Source: Archivesica marissinica (taxonomy: Eukaryota > Mollusca > Bivalvia > Venerida > Vesicomyidae). From it: 64,000 bases of DNA. Shown piece by piece: positions 10,686-23,483 of the stretch (positions within the stretch are counted from its first letter, which is position 1; every line of letters begins with the position of its first letter). The translations under genes were made by a program, and so were the position numbers. Location of the stretch: positions 40,540,923-40,604,922 of the forward strand of contig CM026400.1 of assembly GCA_014843695.1 (NCBI GenBank), read 5' to 3'. The notes under the pieces are model-generated. The model worked only from the letters and a program-made list of their open reading frames with translations. It had not been told where the DNA came from and made no database searches.

Positions 10686-13394
10686 ATGATTCGTGTACCT
10701 TGGATTCATGTACCTTGGATTCATGTACCTTGGATTCATGTACCTTGGATTCATGTACCTTGGATTCATGTACCTTGGATTCATGTACCTTGGATTCATG
10801 CACCTTGGATTCATGCACCTTGGATTCATGTACCTTGGATATATGCACCTTGGATTCATGTACCTTGGATATATGCACCTTGGATTCATGTACCTTGGAT
10901 TCATGTACCTTGGATTCATGTACCTTGGATTCATGTACCTTGGATTCATGCACCTTGGATTCATGTACCTTGGATACATGTACCTTGGATTCATGTACCT
11001 TGGATTCATGTACCTTGGATTCATGTACCTTGGATTCATGCACCTTGGATTCATGTACCTTGGATATATGCACCTTGGATTCATGTACCTTGGATTCATG
11101 CACCTTGGATTCATGCACCTTGGATTCATGCACCTTGGATTCATGTACCTTGGATATATGCACCTTGGATTCATGTACCTTGGATATATGCACCTTGGAT
11201 TCATGTACCTTGGATTCATGCACCTTGGATTCATGTACCTTGGATTCATGTACCTTGGATTCATGTACCTTGGATATATGCACCTTGGATTCATGTACCT
11301 TGGATATATGCACCTTGGATTCATGTACCTTGGATATATGTACCTTGGATACATGTACCTTGGATTCATGTACCTTGGATATATGCACCTTGGATTCATG
11401 TACCTTGGATTCATGTACCTTGGATTCATGTACCTTGGATTCATGTACCTTGGATTCATGCACCTTGGATTCATGTACCTTGGATTCATGTACCTTGGAT
11501 TCATGTACCTTGGATATATGCACCTTGGATTCATGTACCTTGGATATATGCACCTTGGATTCATGTACCTTGGATATATGTACCTTGGATACATGTACCT
11601 TGGATTCATGTACCTTGGATATATGCACCTTGGATTCATGTACCTTGGATATATGTACCTTGGATACATGTACCTTGGATTCATGTACCTTGGATTCATG
11701 TACCTTGGATTTATGTACCTTGGATACATGTACCTTGGATACATGTACTTTGGATTCATGCACCTTGGATACATGTACCTTGGATTTATGTACCTTGGAT
11801 TCATGTACCTTCATGTACCTTGGATACATGTACATTGGATACATGTACCTTGGATACATGCACCTTGGATACATGTACCTTGGATGCATGTACCTTGTAC
11901 CTTGGATACATGTACATTGGATACATGTACATTGGATACATGTACCTTGGATACATGTACCTTGGATACATGTACATTGGATACATGTACCTTGGATACA
12001 TGTACCTTGGATACATGTACCTTGGATGCATGTACCTTGGATACATGTACCTTGGATACATGTACCTTGTACCTTGGATACATGTACCTTGGATACCTGT
12101 ACCTTGGATTCATGTACCTTGGATACATGTACCTTGGATTCATGTACCTTGGATACCTGTACCTTGGATACATGTACCTTGGATACATGTACCTTGGATA
12201 CATGCACCTTGGATATATGTACCTTGGATTCATGTACCTTCATGTACCTTGGATTCATGTACCTTGGATTCATGTACCTTCATGTACCTTGGATTCATGT
12301 ACCTTGGATACATGTACCTTGGATACATGTACCTTGGATTCATGTACCTTGGATTCATGTACCTTCATGTACCTTGGATGCATGTACCTTGGATTCATGT
12401 ACCTTGGATACATGTACCTTGGATACATGTACCTTGGATACATGTACCTTGGATACATGCACCTTGGATATATGTACCTTGGATTCATGTACCTTCATGT
12501 ACCTTGGATTCATGTACCTTGGATTCATGTACCTTCATGTACCTTGGATTCATGTACCTTGGATACATGTACCTTGGATACATGTACCTTGGATTCATGT
12601 ACCTTGGATTCATGTACCTTCATGTACCTTGGATGCATGTACCTTGGATTCATGTACCTTGGATACATGTACCTTGGATACATGTACCTTGGATACATGT
12701 ACCTTGGATACATGCACCTTGGATATATGTACCTTGGATTCATGTACCTTCATGTACCTTGGATTCATGTACCTTGGATTCATGTACCTTCATGCACCTT
12801 GGATTCATGTACCTTGTGTTCATGTACCTTGGATTCATGTACCTTGGATTCATGTACCTTGGATACATGTACCTTGGATATATGTACCTTGGATTCATGT
12901 ACCTTCATGTACCTTGGATTCATGTACCTTCATGTACCTTGGATTCATGTACCTTGGGTTCATGTACCTTCATGTACCTTGGATTCATGTACCTTGGATT
13001 CATGTACCTTGGATACATGTACCTTGGATACATGTACCTTGGATACATGTACCTTGGATACATTCACCGTGGATACATGTACCTTGGATACATGTACCTT
13101 GGATTCATGTACCTTGGATACATTCACCGTGGATACGTGTACCTTGGATTCATGTACCTTGGATACGTGTACCTTGGATTCATGTACCTTGGATTCATGT
13201 ACCTTGGATTCATGTACCTTGGATACATGTACCTTGGATTCATGTACCTTCATGTACCTTGGATTCATGTACCTTCATGTACCTTGGATACATGTACCTT
13301 GGATACATGTACCTTGGATTCATGTACCTTGGATACATGTACCTTGGATTCATGTACCTTGGATACATGTACCTTGGATTCATGTACCTTGGGC
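10686..13394. repeat. 15-bp minisatellite, 2.7 kb (about 180 copies)
   Basis: The unit is TTCATGTACCTTGGA. Variants replace TTCATG with TACATG, ATATGC or TTCATGC, and there are short units where CTTCATGTACC skips the GGAT part. Blocks of variants form higher-order repeats: the segment near 12241-12495 recurs about 255 bp (17 units) later. All three plus frames and several minus frames are open for up to about 950 codons because 15 is divisible by three. The products would be pure CTLDS or MYLGF type repeats. The array is inside Nkx6 intron 2 and is not a gene. Confidence 0.95.
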
Positions 13395-14048
13395 TTAGTA
13401 AGAAATACAATACAATTCATTTCAGTATGTACTGACCTGAATTCAAACATACTTTCCTCTATTTGGGAGATTTCAAACATATAGCAAACTTTGCATATAT
13501 TTTACAAGCTCACATACAAAGTTCATGACAAATATAATATGCTGTGAAACGTCCAAATGTGCCGAGAACAAATTAGCTAATACTTTTTTTCTAAAAGGTT
13601 GTACATTTTACCTCTAGGTTGTATATACGTAAATAGGCAGAAGTGCACCCGCGTAGTCCCAATAACTAATATAGTTAATTTTTCTTTTTGGTAAAAATGC
13701 ATTTTCATGACAGGCAGTATATAGTTTTTGTGTTTTTTGAGAAATTATTTGACTTGAGAAGACTTCAGACTAGTTGACGTGTAGAAAAGATGTGGTATAA
13801 GAATTCAGGCCATTGCAAACTGAAGGTTGGTATACAAGTGCAGGTTTCCTTTTGGTGTCAGCATATATTGCTACTGCACACGTGTCTTTGGAAGATTGGT
13901 AAGCTGAGATTGTGTAACAATGCAACTATTATAATATAATGAATGGTGTACCCACCATTGTATCAAATCATCGTTTATATCGTCTTCGCTTTGTCAACAA
14001 CACGTATATAATTGGATATTCAAATTTCAAATTTATCAAACGCGGTGC
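13395..14048. other. intronic stretch without recognisable features
   Basis: Mixed AT-rich sequence between the 15-bp array and a flanked SINE. No credible gene or RNA is visible. Confidence 0.4.
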
Positions 14049-14395
14049 TATTTATTTATGATGTTTATATATTATACCGTATCAACACTTGACAAATACA
14101 ATTAGTTTATACAAATTTATTTTAGCTCGATTGCGAAACAAGTTCTATCAACTTATATCTATCGAGACCTCATTCCTGATGGAATCCATCACCACGATGG
14201 AGAGAGAAGAGGCAATGTGGAATTTAAATGCCTTGCCTAAGGTCACAATCGTAACGGCTCCAGCGGGGGCTCGAACTCGGGGTATTTCGCACCTGAAGCG
14301 AACGCGCATCCACTGCGCTATCACGACTTCCATGCTATTATGTTATTTATTTATAATGTTTATATATTATACCGTATCAACACTGGACACATACA
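14049..14395. repeat. pair of about 52-bp direct repeats flanking a SINE
   Basis: Positions 14049-14100 and 14344-14395 share ATTTAT, then TGTTTATATATTATACCGTA, then TCAACACT and GACA-ATACA, with only a few mismatches. They bracket the SINE at 14101-14343. This is far longer than the 9 to 15-bp target duplications of other SINEs in the window. Confidence 0.8.
14101..14343 (-). mobile_element. SINE family B, full length
   Basis: On the minus strand: head GGAAGTCGTGATAGCGCAGT, B box GAGTTCGAGCCCC, body GATGGATTCCATCAGGAATG, tail AATCGAGCTAAAATAAATTT. The left and right flanks are the long direct repeats described separately. Confidence 0.85.
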
Positions 14396-15066
14396 GTGAA
14401 TGAGTCCCATGACGACTACCGTATACGATGTAATGTCACATCAGGTAGAGAGAAGCTAGTGGAACAAGATGAAATAAGTGATCAATTTCTATCGATTATT
14501 AAATACTCTGTCATTATTAAATGTAATCGCATCACAGTGATATATGCTGTCACGGTGTTAGTTTACACCGTACAGTCGTTTTACCGGTCATCATACTGAG
14601 TATTACAAGGGATTCTAAACTAGACCCTGGCATCGTCCAGCGATCTGTTTTCATAATATCTCCTGACAGCAACTTAGAGTTGTACGTCACACAGGACTTG
14701 AGATTAGATGACTGACTCTTAGAGATAGCTCGACCACGAACCCTTGTAGGATCGGGAGGTAAACTGCGGTTGTATTTTGCCAGATTCTAGTTTATTTATC
14801 ATCATTGAACAATGTATGCTCAAACAATATTTCCGGTTATTCATGCGCAGTTTGACTTCGTAGATCAGACCAATAAGACGGTGCTCACACTGGAATGTCA
14901 GATCACACCTTCTAAGTTCTTATTTTGTATCAATAATTTCTCCTATTCCCATAGTTAGACAATACCGTTTTCACCAATACCCACATATCTCAATAACTAT
15001 TATACGACTGACAAAACCTCGTCTTCTCTTACAAAACTACACTTATATATAGCTATTACAAGTTCA

Positions 15067-16277
<1,211 letters not shown>

Positions 16278-16286
16278 TACTAGATA

Positions 16287-16567
16287 TACAGACGGATCTG
16301 TAGTCTAGTGGTAACACGCTGTACTGGTAATCCTGGGATCGCAGGTTCGATCCTCCGTCTGACCCTAACAAAATTAACAGTCTTTCAGATGGGACTTTAA
16401 ACCGAGGTCTCGTGTCGGTCTTTACACCGTGCACGTAAAAGAACCAGAGGAGACTCTGTATCATTGTACTATCCTCCAAAAATATAAAATGACTAATCTC
16501 TTATGAAGTGTCGCTCATATGGGCAACCGGTAGCGACGATAAATAAACGTAAAACACACACATACTC
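16287..16567 (+). mobile_element. SINE family A, full length with target duplication
   Basis: Complete head with A box TAGTCTAGTGG and B box GGTTCGATCCT, then the GGGACTTTAAACCGAGGTCT body and the AATAAACGTAAAACAC tail. A 9-bp direct repeat, TACTAGATA, occurs at 16278-16286 and 16568-16576. Confidence 0.88.
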
Positions 16568-16947
16568 TACTAGATACGGAATCATGTCTCCTATCCATGC
16601 ATAACTATAAAGACTGCCAACTAATCACGGAGAACGTTAAATGCAGCAATTAATGAACCTGTATAAACAAGCGCCTTATCTTCTGTCACATCCACGGAAA
16701 CATGAACTTCACGATTGCAGAATGATTAGCGGCTAATAGTATTTAATAGCTACCAAATTGTTTCTGGGATTAGCCCCCTGTAGTCCGACAGCGGTCCCTG
16801 TGGATACTGGACTTGTCGGCGGTATCTTGAAGAACTGCGATGTCAGAAATATGTATTCTCCAACGGTGTATTCACTAACACCTCTAGATCTAACTAACGA
16901 GTAGACGATGGCAGTGGTTTGCTCAATGTCTATAATGTGGCAAGGCT

Positions 16948-17100
16948 AGATCCCACGTCTGACCAGAATAAAATTAACAGTCTTTCAAATTCGACTTTAA
17001 ACCGATGTCTCGTGTCGGTGCTGTACACCGTGCACGTACACGAACCAGAGGAGACTCTGGAATGTGTCTCTGTCTGTATCATTGCACTATCCTCCAAACA
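16948..17100 (+). mobile_element. SINE family A, truncated at both ends
   Basis: It begins in the B-box region (GATCCCACGTCTGACC) and ends after GCACTATCCTCCAAA. The first half of the tRNA-like head and the 3' tail are missing, and the body is diverged. Confidence 0.75.
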
Positions 17101-17216
17101 TTATTATAATTATATATTCATACACATATTAATGTATCGTTACTAATATTTGTTATGGAGAAACGGAGCTACTATATATACGGACAAAGCGTAATGAAAG
17201 AACGACATTCCCGGTC

Positions 17217-17455
17217 ATAAGTGTGTGTGTTTTACGTTTATTTATCGTCGCTACCGGTTGCCCATATGAGCAACGCCTCCTGAAGAGATTAGTAATTTTA
17301 GAGTTTGGAGGATAGTGCAATGATACAGACAGAGACCCATTACAGAGTCTCCTCTGGTTCTTTTACGTGCACGGTGTAAAGCACCGACACGAGACCTCGG
17401 TTTAACGTCCCATCTGAAAGACTGTTAATTTTAGTAGGGTCAGACGGGGGATCGC
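17217..17455 (-). mobile_element. SINE family A, 5'-truncated
   Basis: On the minus strand it runs from GATCCCCCGTCTGACC through the body to the AATAAACGTAAAACAC tail. Most of the tRNA-like head is missing, as expected of 5' truncation. Confidence 0.82.
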
Positions 17456-17694
17456 ATTAGATAAGCGTCTTGCAAATTCCATTTGTTTCTGATTTTGCAC
17501 ACTTTATAACTAGTTTGAGTTGTAGGTATACACATCTCCCGGTAGAGAGGAGGAAATAAAGTAGTGAGTGTAATTTTCAACGTGAATATATGTATTTAAT
17601 GAGAATATATAAGACACAGGTATGTGTTTGCATTATGTGTATGTATGGCGCAGTTATTGTGAGTACAGTTGTTATCTACTATATGATACGTAAC

Positions 17695-18037
17695 GTAAAT
17701 GTCACGTATATGTAACGTGTATGTATCGTATATTTAAAATGTATGCAACGTATATGTAACGTGTATGTAACGTGTATGTAACGTATATGGAACGTGTATG
17801 TAACATGTATGTAACGTATATGGAACGTATATGGAACGTATATGTAACGTATATGTAACGTGTATGTAACGTGTATGTAACGTGTATGTAACGTATATGT
17901 AACGTATATGTAACGTGTATGTAACGTATATGTAACGTGTATGTAACGTGTATGTAACGTATATGTAACGTATATGTAACGTGTATGTAACGTATATTTA
18001 ACGTATATGTAACGTGTATGTAACGTATATGTAACGT
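17695..18037. repeat. 11-bp minisatellite (about 31 copies)
   Basis: The unit is AACGTGTATGT alternating with AACGTATATGT. It is in Nkx6 intron 1. Its open frame gives only YTLHIRYIHVT repeats. Confidence 0.94.
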
Positions 18038-18093
18038 ATCAGCTGAATGCACATAATAATTGTACGTTCATTTGTGTAAACATTATATCGTTA

Positions 18094-18290
18094 TTTCTCA
18101 TCTAATAATGAGTATGTACAGTACATACATTTCAATGAATATTATAACACATACATTGCACATAGCCATTCTACAAATGAGAATTATAAGAGACAATAGC
18201 ATATTACAATAACGTTAAACATGTTTTACTTTCTAAAAGCTATGTAAAAGTCGCTAATCGTGACACTAACAATATATTAAAAATACTGTA
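18094..18290 (-). mobile_element. LINE 3' tail copy (probable)
   Basis: About 195 bp closely match 19599-19793, including AGCCATTCTACAAATGAGAA and AACATGTTTTACTTTCTAAA. That second copy lies directly downstream of a LINE-type C-terminal coding remnant on the minus strand. This copy is therefore probably an independent 5'-truncated insertion of the same LINE, or a local duplicate. Confidence 0.55.
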
Positions 18291-18465
18291 TGTAGGAAAA
18301 TAGCTAAGCGTGTTATAGTATATGAAGATGAAGGAATAGGTTGTCATGGAACAATGGTAGTGTCTCTTACAAACTGACACCAATGCGCATCTGGGTAATT
18401 ATATGCAATTAGTAAGTTGCAATAAATCTCCCATCACCCCTGTTATCAGTATCGTTATCGATAAC

Positions 18466-18554
18466 TATCAATCAATCAATGATGAGACAGGAATAAAGAT
18501 TGAGAATAAATATATCAATCAGTCAATTACTCCATCAATCAATCAATCAATCAC
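18466..18554. repeat. short ATCA microsatellite tracts
   Basis: Two tracts of ATCAATCAATCA-type repeats, at about 18466-18481 and 18533-18554, separated by a related AT-rich sequence. Confidence 0.75.
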
Positions 18555-18980
18555 TCATTAATATTATTAATGAGGGCTGGTCATAATTACACGGAACGTT
18601 GTCAGACTGCAACACCTACACATTCAAAAGCGGATACTGACCCAACTTATATATAATATACCGAAATATGCAGTTATATGAATGCGAATTTAATGAATAT
18701 GTAATGTATATTGCATTCTGTTATGTTAATGATTTGATTTATCGGAATCATCGACTAAGATATAGAGATATTGTTTATTATAATTCTGTATAATTTATTA
18801 TGAAACATATTTGCATACTGTATTGTTACGTTTGTTTTCATTGGCTGTTGTAAATATTACTTATCATGTTTTGTACTGAAATACAGTATATCCCAGGCAG
18901 CCTATATCTCATATATGGCGGACATATAGATATAAACTACATATATATGATAGCAGAACATGTATAGTTTAATAATTGTT

Positions 18981-19213
18981 GGACGTCGTGATAGCGCAGT
19001 GGTTGCGCGTTCGCTTCATGTGCGAAAGGCCCGGAGTTCGAGCCACACTGGAGCCGTTACGATTGTGCCCTTAGACAAGGCATTTAAATTCCACATGCCT
19101 CTTCTCTCTCCCTCGTGGCGATGGATTCCATCAGGAATGAGGTGGTCTCGAGAGTGATTAATATACGTTATAAGAACTTGTTTCGCAATCGAGCTAAATA
19201 AATTTGTATGAAC
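18981..19213 (+). mobile_element. SINE family B, full length with target duplication
   Basis: Head GGACGTCGTGATAGCGCAGT, B box GAGTTCGAGCCAC, body GATGGATTCCATCAGGAATG, tail TTCGCAATCGAGCTAAATAA. An exact 11-bp direct repeat, TAATAATTGTT, flanks it at 18970-18980 and 19214-19224. Confidence 0.9.
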
Positions 19214-19598
19214 TAATAATTGTTTATAAATTATTGATTTCATAATGGTATTTGTAAATATATTTGTTATTTCTAGTATAAGTTCACTGGTCGTATTTGT
19301 GTGTGAAATGTAAACGGCTTAGCGCAAAATATTTGCATTTGCCAAACTTAAAATAAAAATATATTCTAACCTGATTATTACAATCTGAAATGTTTATTAA
19401 AACACCCGAAATAGATACTCTCCACTAACGTTTAGTAAAATTATTTAAATAATTGTACATTCTTATACTGTTGTTATATAACTGTACTGTAAATGTGATG
19501 ACACTACCTGTTTTACCATGTATATAATGCTTTGATTGTATGTAATGATATCGATAACTGTCATAAAGATTCTCTTGTAATTCTATATATTATATCTT

Positions 19599-20185
19599 TA
19601 TTTCTGTCTCATCTATGTACAGTACATACATTTCAGTTTATATTATAACACATACCCTGAACATAGCCATTCTACAAATGAGAATTATATTAAATAGACA
19701 ATAGCATATTACAATAACGTTAAGCATGTTTTACTTTCTAAAAGGTATGTAAAAGTCGCTAATCATGACACTAAAAAATATTTAAAATACTGTTTTTTAA
19801 GATTCTGACAGGGAAAAAAGAGCACTATCGCACAAATTAGAATATGTTTTAAGAAATCAGAACCACCTCTGATCATATCAGCTATTACACAGTTCACATA
19901 AAAATGTGTTCACAAATAAAATAATGTACACATTATTTACATAGATAAGAACTACGACGCTGTAAAATATTAAAGCAGGTTTTGGCACATATACGTATTA
20001 ATGCCGGATTAGTGAATACCGTGATCAATTTATTTGTTTTAGACAATGTAAGAAAATTATCACAAATACTGGAAACAAATAATATATCCCTGATACCCTC
20101 ATACATACAACAATCTAATATGGCATGCATTTCATCCTCAACTGTATTACAAAATGGACAAGTGCGATTCTGTATAGTCATTTGT
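19599..20185 (-). pseudogene. LINE remnant: C-terminal end of a reverse-transcriptase ORF plus 3' region
   Basis: A minus-strand frame at 20181-19933 encodes about 82 residues beginning MTIQNRTCPFCNTVEDEMHA. It keeps the Cys-x2-Cys ... Asp-Glu-x-His ... Cys pattern seen at the C-terminal end of many non-LTR retrotransposon ORF2 proteins. The stop is followed by a 3' region whose last part recurs at 18094-18290. No upstream reverse-transcriptase or endonuclease domain is recognisable, so this is a 5'-truncated dead copy. The exact LINE clade cannot be called. Confidence 0.65.
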
Positions 20186-20653
20186 TCGTATTCTATTTAT
20201 TGAATGGCTATGTACGTTGTTAATTTGATATATGCTGCAATGTACATATATGAAACTGAAATAAAGATGAACACCAAACTACCATCAAGAGCAACACGGA
20301 TACATTTACTATGTTATAGATTTGATTGGTCAATTTTCATACTTAATATATCTATGGCATTATTCAAAACTTTTGAAAACATGAAAATAATATTGTACAA
20401 CACACTCCTAATGCTATTTATTATGTTTTTGCCGGTTGCGTTATGTTACAATTTTTAAGGGAAACGTTTTTATAAAAGCTACTTTTAGCTTCCTACTCTA
20501 TCCTTTGCATTATAGTTTATGTATTATGTATATGTTAGTATAATATTATGTTACATGTTTATAATCTACCTGTACATGTAGCCGTTTTTCTTGATTTGTC
20601 TTCTCTTATAATTTGTATATTACTATGAACATTGTAATAATGTTTTATGTGGA
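20186..20653. other. intronic stretch without a supported gene
   Basis: The plus-strand frame at 20204-20458 has no recognisable motif and looks like AT-rich chance coding potential. It may be decayed DNA upstream of the LINE tail on the other strand. Confidence 0.35.
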
Positions 20654-20665
20654 AAATGTTTTGCA

Positions 20666-20899
20666 GTGGAAGTCGTGATAGCGCAGTGGATGCGCGTTCG
20701 CTTCAGGTGCGAAAGGTCCGGAGTTCGAGCCCCACTGGAGCCGTTACGATTGTGCCCTTAGGCAAGGCATTTAAATTCTACATTGCCTCTTCTCTCTCCC
20801 TCGTGGCGATGGATTACATCAGGAATGAGGTCTCGAGAGTGATTTATATAAGTTGAACTAACTTGTTTCGCAATCGAGCTAAAATTAATTTGTATAAAT
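20666..20899 (+). mobile_element. SINE family B, full length with target duplication
   Basis: Head GGAAGTCGTGATAGCGCAGT with A box TAGCGCAGTGG and B box GAGTTCGAGCCCC. The loop TTCAGGT at the anticodon position sits in a TTCGC/GCGAA stem. The 12-bp direct repeat AAATGTTTTGCA lies at 20654-20665 and 20900-20911. Confidence 0.9.
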
Positions 20900-21023
20900 A
20901 AATGTTTTGCAATTTGCAATACATAGTGTTTAAACCAACACGGATACAGTGTGTTTCCAAAATATGATGTGCATGCACCAGACTGGTCAGTACAAATTAT
21001 TTAAAATTAATACTTTATAGTTA

Positions 21024-21176
21024 TTGTACAATTTATGTATAATATAGCATGGGTTAAGTCGTGGCAATTAAGGGTGTACAATTTATGTATAATATAGCAT
21101 GCGTTAAGTCGTGGCAATTAAGAGTGTACAATTTATGTATAATATAGTATGCGTTAAGTCGTGGCAATTAAGGTTG
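21024..21176. repeat. 50-bp tandem repeat (3 copies)
   Basis: The unit contains TGTACAATTTATGTATAATA then TAGCATGCGTTAAGTCGTGG and CAATTAAG. Copies differ at one to three positions. Confidence 0.9.
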
Positions 21177-21789
21177 AACAATTTTGAAATTAATATTTCT
21201 TATATTAAGATATAAAGAACATATCTGTTATATACTTCATGTTGACGTGAACTATTTGCCAAACTTGTATGTATTATTGTTAATTAAAAAAATGGACATA
21301 AACGGGGTTACTATGCAATGAGGGCCTCAAAAATATGTGTTTCTTATATTGCAACACTGAATAGCATCTCCCATACCAGGGACCTAGATAGCCAATCAAA
21401 TACACCCTCCCCATACGTAATTGTAATTGGTTGTTTAAATGTCGTACAGGCTACATTTGGATATACATTTACATTTGGATATACATTTAAAGGGATTCAG
21501 TAAATCATTTCATAATCAAGCTTCTTCGGAAGCAGAAATATAATATATCACATGTACTCATATAGTTACATAACTGCAAATAGTACGCTAACACAAGACC
21601 ACTCTATGCAATGTTAATGTAAAACTAAAATTAAATAATAATCTTTGGCAACGCCAACGTCCAAATGTCGAGCATTTACATTGATATATATACAAGTATT
21701 TATATAATTTACATCTCTAGTTGCCATATATCATGGTTTATCATAGTATATCAACATAATTAACTAATCATTAAACAAACATATGTGGT
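21177..21789. other. intronic stretch, short 18-bp duplicate only
   Basis: The only visible pattern is ACATTTGGATATACATTT twice in tandem near 21450-21490. No gene is supported. Confidence 0.4.
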
Positions 21790-21798
21790 TAGTTACAC

Positions 21799-21910
21799 TA
21801 AAGTGGAACTTCGTGTAAGTCGTGATAGCGAAAGGTCTCGAGAGTGTTAATATAAGTTGTAAGAACTTGTTTCGCAATCGAGCTAAAAAAATAAATTTGC
21901 ATAAACTAAA
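21799..21910 (+). mobile_element. SINE family B with large internal deletion
   Basis: It keeps only the head start (AAGTCGTGATAGCG) joined directly to the 3' part (AAAGGTCTCGAGAGTG through TTCGCAATCGAGCTAAAAAA). The 9-bp direct repeat TAGTTACAC at 21790-21798 and 21911-21919 shows it was inserted by retroposition. It ends about 35 bp from the exon 1 donor of Nkx6. Confidence 0.82.
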
Positions 21911-21951
21911 TAGTTACACCCAGTCATCCTCAACTTAATTCTGCTACTTAC

Positions 21952-22444
21952 AGGAAGGTCTCCATGTAGGTCCGCCGCCCATCATACCAGGCCAGTAGAT
22001 TGGAGGTCGTCCCGGAAGTTCTGCCAGTTTAAGCCCTGCTTGAGAGTTGAGGTACATGCTTGCATTTAGCTGAGGAAGGCCTAGAGGATTTTGCACAAGT
22101 GGACGATTCAAAATGTCTGATATACGGTGTGATGTTCCTGACTGAGACATCGCTATACTTAACTGCTTTAGCGACGCTTGTGAATAGTTAGAGTAGGGAC
22201 TTTGTAAATTTGGAGGACTCGAACACGACCTCGGAGTCTTCATTTCTGTCATATTATGTAAAGCTGCAAGTTGCGGGCTGCTTAGCACAAATGCTGACTG
22301 TCTTTGGCTTTCTACAGCAGCCATATTGGCAGCCATGTTTGCTGACGACATCATTTCGGCCATATTATACGGAAGTGACGTCATCGTTGGACTAGGCGAC
22401 TGATATCGCGGAGAAGAGCTGGAACTCGAGCAGTAGTCTAACAT
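21952..22444 (-). CDS. Nkx6: Nkx6 homeobox protein, exon 1 (N-terminal repressor region)
   Basis: This exon encodes residues 1-164 plus the first base of codon 165. The start ATG at 22444 follows an in-frame TGA nine bases upstream, so it is the first possible start in this exon. A Ser- and Met-rich leader (about 1-45) is followed by QSAFVLSSPQLAALHNMTEM (about 49-68), a conserved Nkx6 N-terminal block. Next comes SHRISDILNRP (about 105-115), an eh1-like Groucho-binding motif comparable to GINDILSRP of vertebrate NKX6-1. LAELPGRPPIYWPGMM (about 140-155) is the characteristic Nkx6 linker. The donor is TCCT then GTAAGT, which removes the apparent CK-stop ending of the open frame. The protein is shorter than vertebrate NKX6-1 because it lacks the long Ser/Ala/Pro tracts. 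Confidence 0.95.
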
Positions 22445-23150
22445 AATGTTTCAGATATATAACTATCAACAATTTAATTAAGAAAGAGTTGTTTCTAAAG
22501 AAAAACACAGATATATCCGCATAAGCGTCCGGTGTCTTCCATCAATATGCGATTCTAAACTCACATAGAAGACTCGGATAACGACGGCAATGTAGTCTAT
22601 ATGCCAGAGTCTAGTAGATTATCTTCAAAATTCCAAACATAATCAAAATATGTCATCGCAATATTATAAATGTCTCGAATTAACTGTTTAACGCGCACAG
22701 AATGAAACTCATCTCATACTTCCGACGCCCATTTACACAAAAGCTTTATATCAATGTTCACTTTATTGTACTATAATTTCCAATCCGTCCGACACAGCAG
22801 AAGACACTTTGTCATGAATTTAAACGTTCGTCTGCAACACTGTCGCAAAATATCCGAATCGTTTGGCAATCGAAGTATGAAGCTGGTTTTCGGAGAATCA
22901 ATGATAAATTAGTTGTATAAATCGCCGTTTAATGTGTGCCTGCTAAATGATCTGATAAAATGATGGGATGTGTCAAATGATTTGATTGGACGCTGGGGGA
23001 TTATAGTGAGGCGGAGCGTGTTATCGACCAATCACTGTGCATCTTGATAATTGAGACAGCGCTCTGGTTTGTATTGATACTGGATATTTATATTGGAGCT
23101 GGCAACGTCTTTTGAGCGTATATCATAGTATAATATTATAGTATATTTAA
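22445..23150 (-). promoter_or_regulatory. Nkx6 5' UTR and presumed promoter, with TATA-like box
   Basis: On the minus strand TATAAATA occurs at 23092-23085, preceded by CCAA. It would place a start site near 23060 and a 5' UTR of roughly 600 nt. Nothing else in the stretch is coding. The piggyBac-type MITE starts at 23151, only 59 bp upstream of the box. The promoter call is inference from one motif and the gene position. Confidence 0.35.
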
Positions 23151-23386
23151 CCCATTCAACACCAAGTAACTCACATGGACTGGTCCATGATATTTTTAGA
23201 CCAATAGATTAATAACAAAATTACATTTGGATCAGTTCATTTATCAAAATGGGTAATTGTTTTTCTAAAAATAGTTATATTACTTGAAAAAAGTGCAGAT
23301 CCTGATGAGACGGCTCGTCACGAGCCGGCTCATCTGGATCTACACTTTTTTGTAAGCCAATTTAGAGGCTTGTGGTGTTGAAAGGG
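23151..23386. mobile_element. piggyBac-type palindromic MITE, copy 2
   Basis: TTAA at 23147-23150 precedes CCCATTCAACACCA. The right end is TGGTGTTGAAAGGG followed by TCAA, a mutated TTAA. The core palindrome around 23295-23345 has GATGAGACGGCTCGT facing ACGAGCCGGCTCATC. It is in the opposite orientation to copies 1 and 3. Confidence 0.85.
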
Positions 23387-23483
23387 TCAAGTATGATCTG
23401 TATAGATGCTAAAACAAAGTCTGCATTATTCGATGGGAATGTACAATGGTATAAAAGTAGAATGTTTTCACTAGCCATTGTTT

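Noticed and set aside
10580..13435. Open frames of more than 900 codons in several frames
   Set aside because: They run over the 15-bp minisatellite. The products are only five-residue repeats, and all plus frames are open at once, as expected from a stop-free unit divisible by three.
20204..20458. 84-codon plus-strand frame
   Set aside because: AT-rich chance frame next to a LINE remnant on the other strand, with no motif or plausible gene structure.
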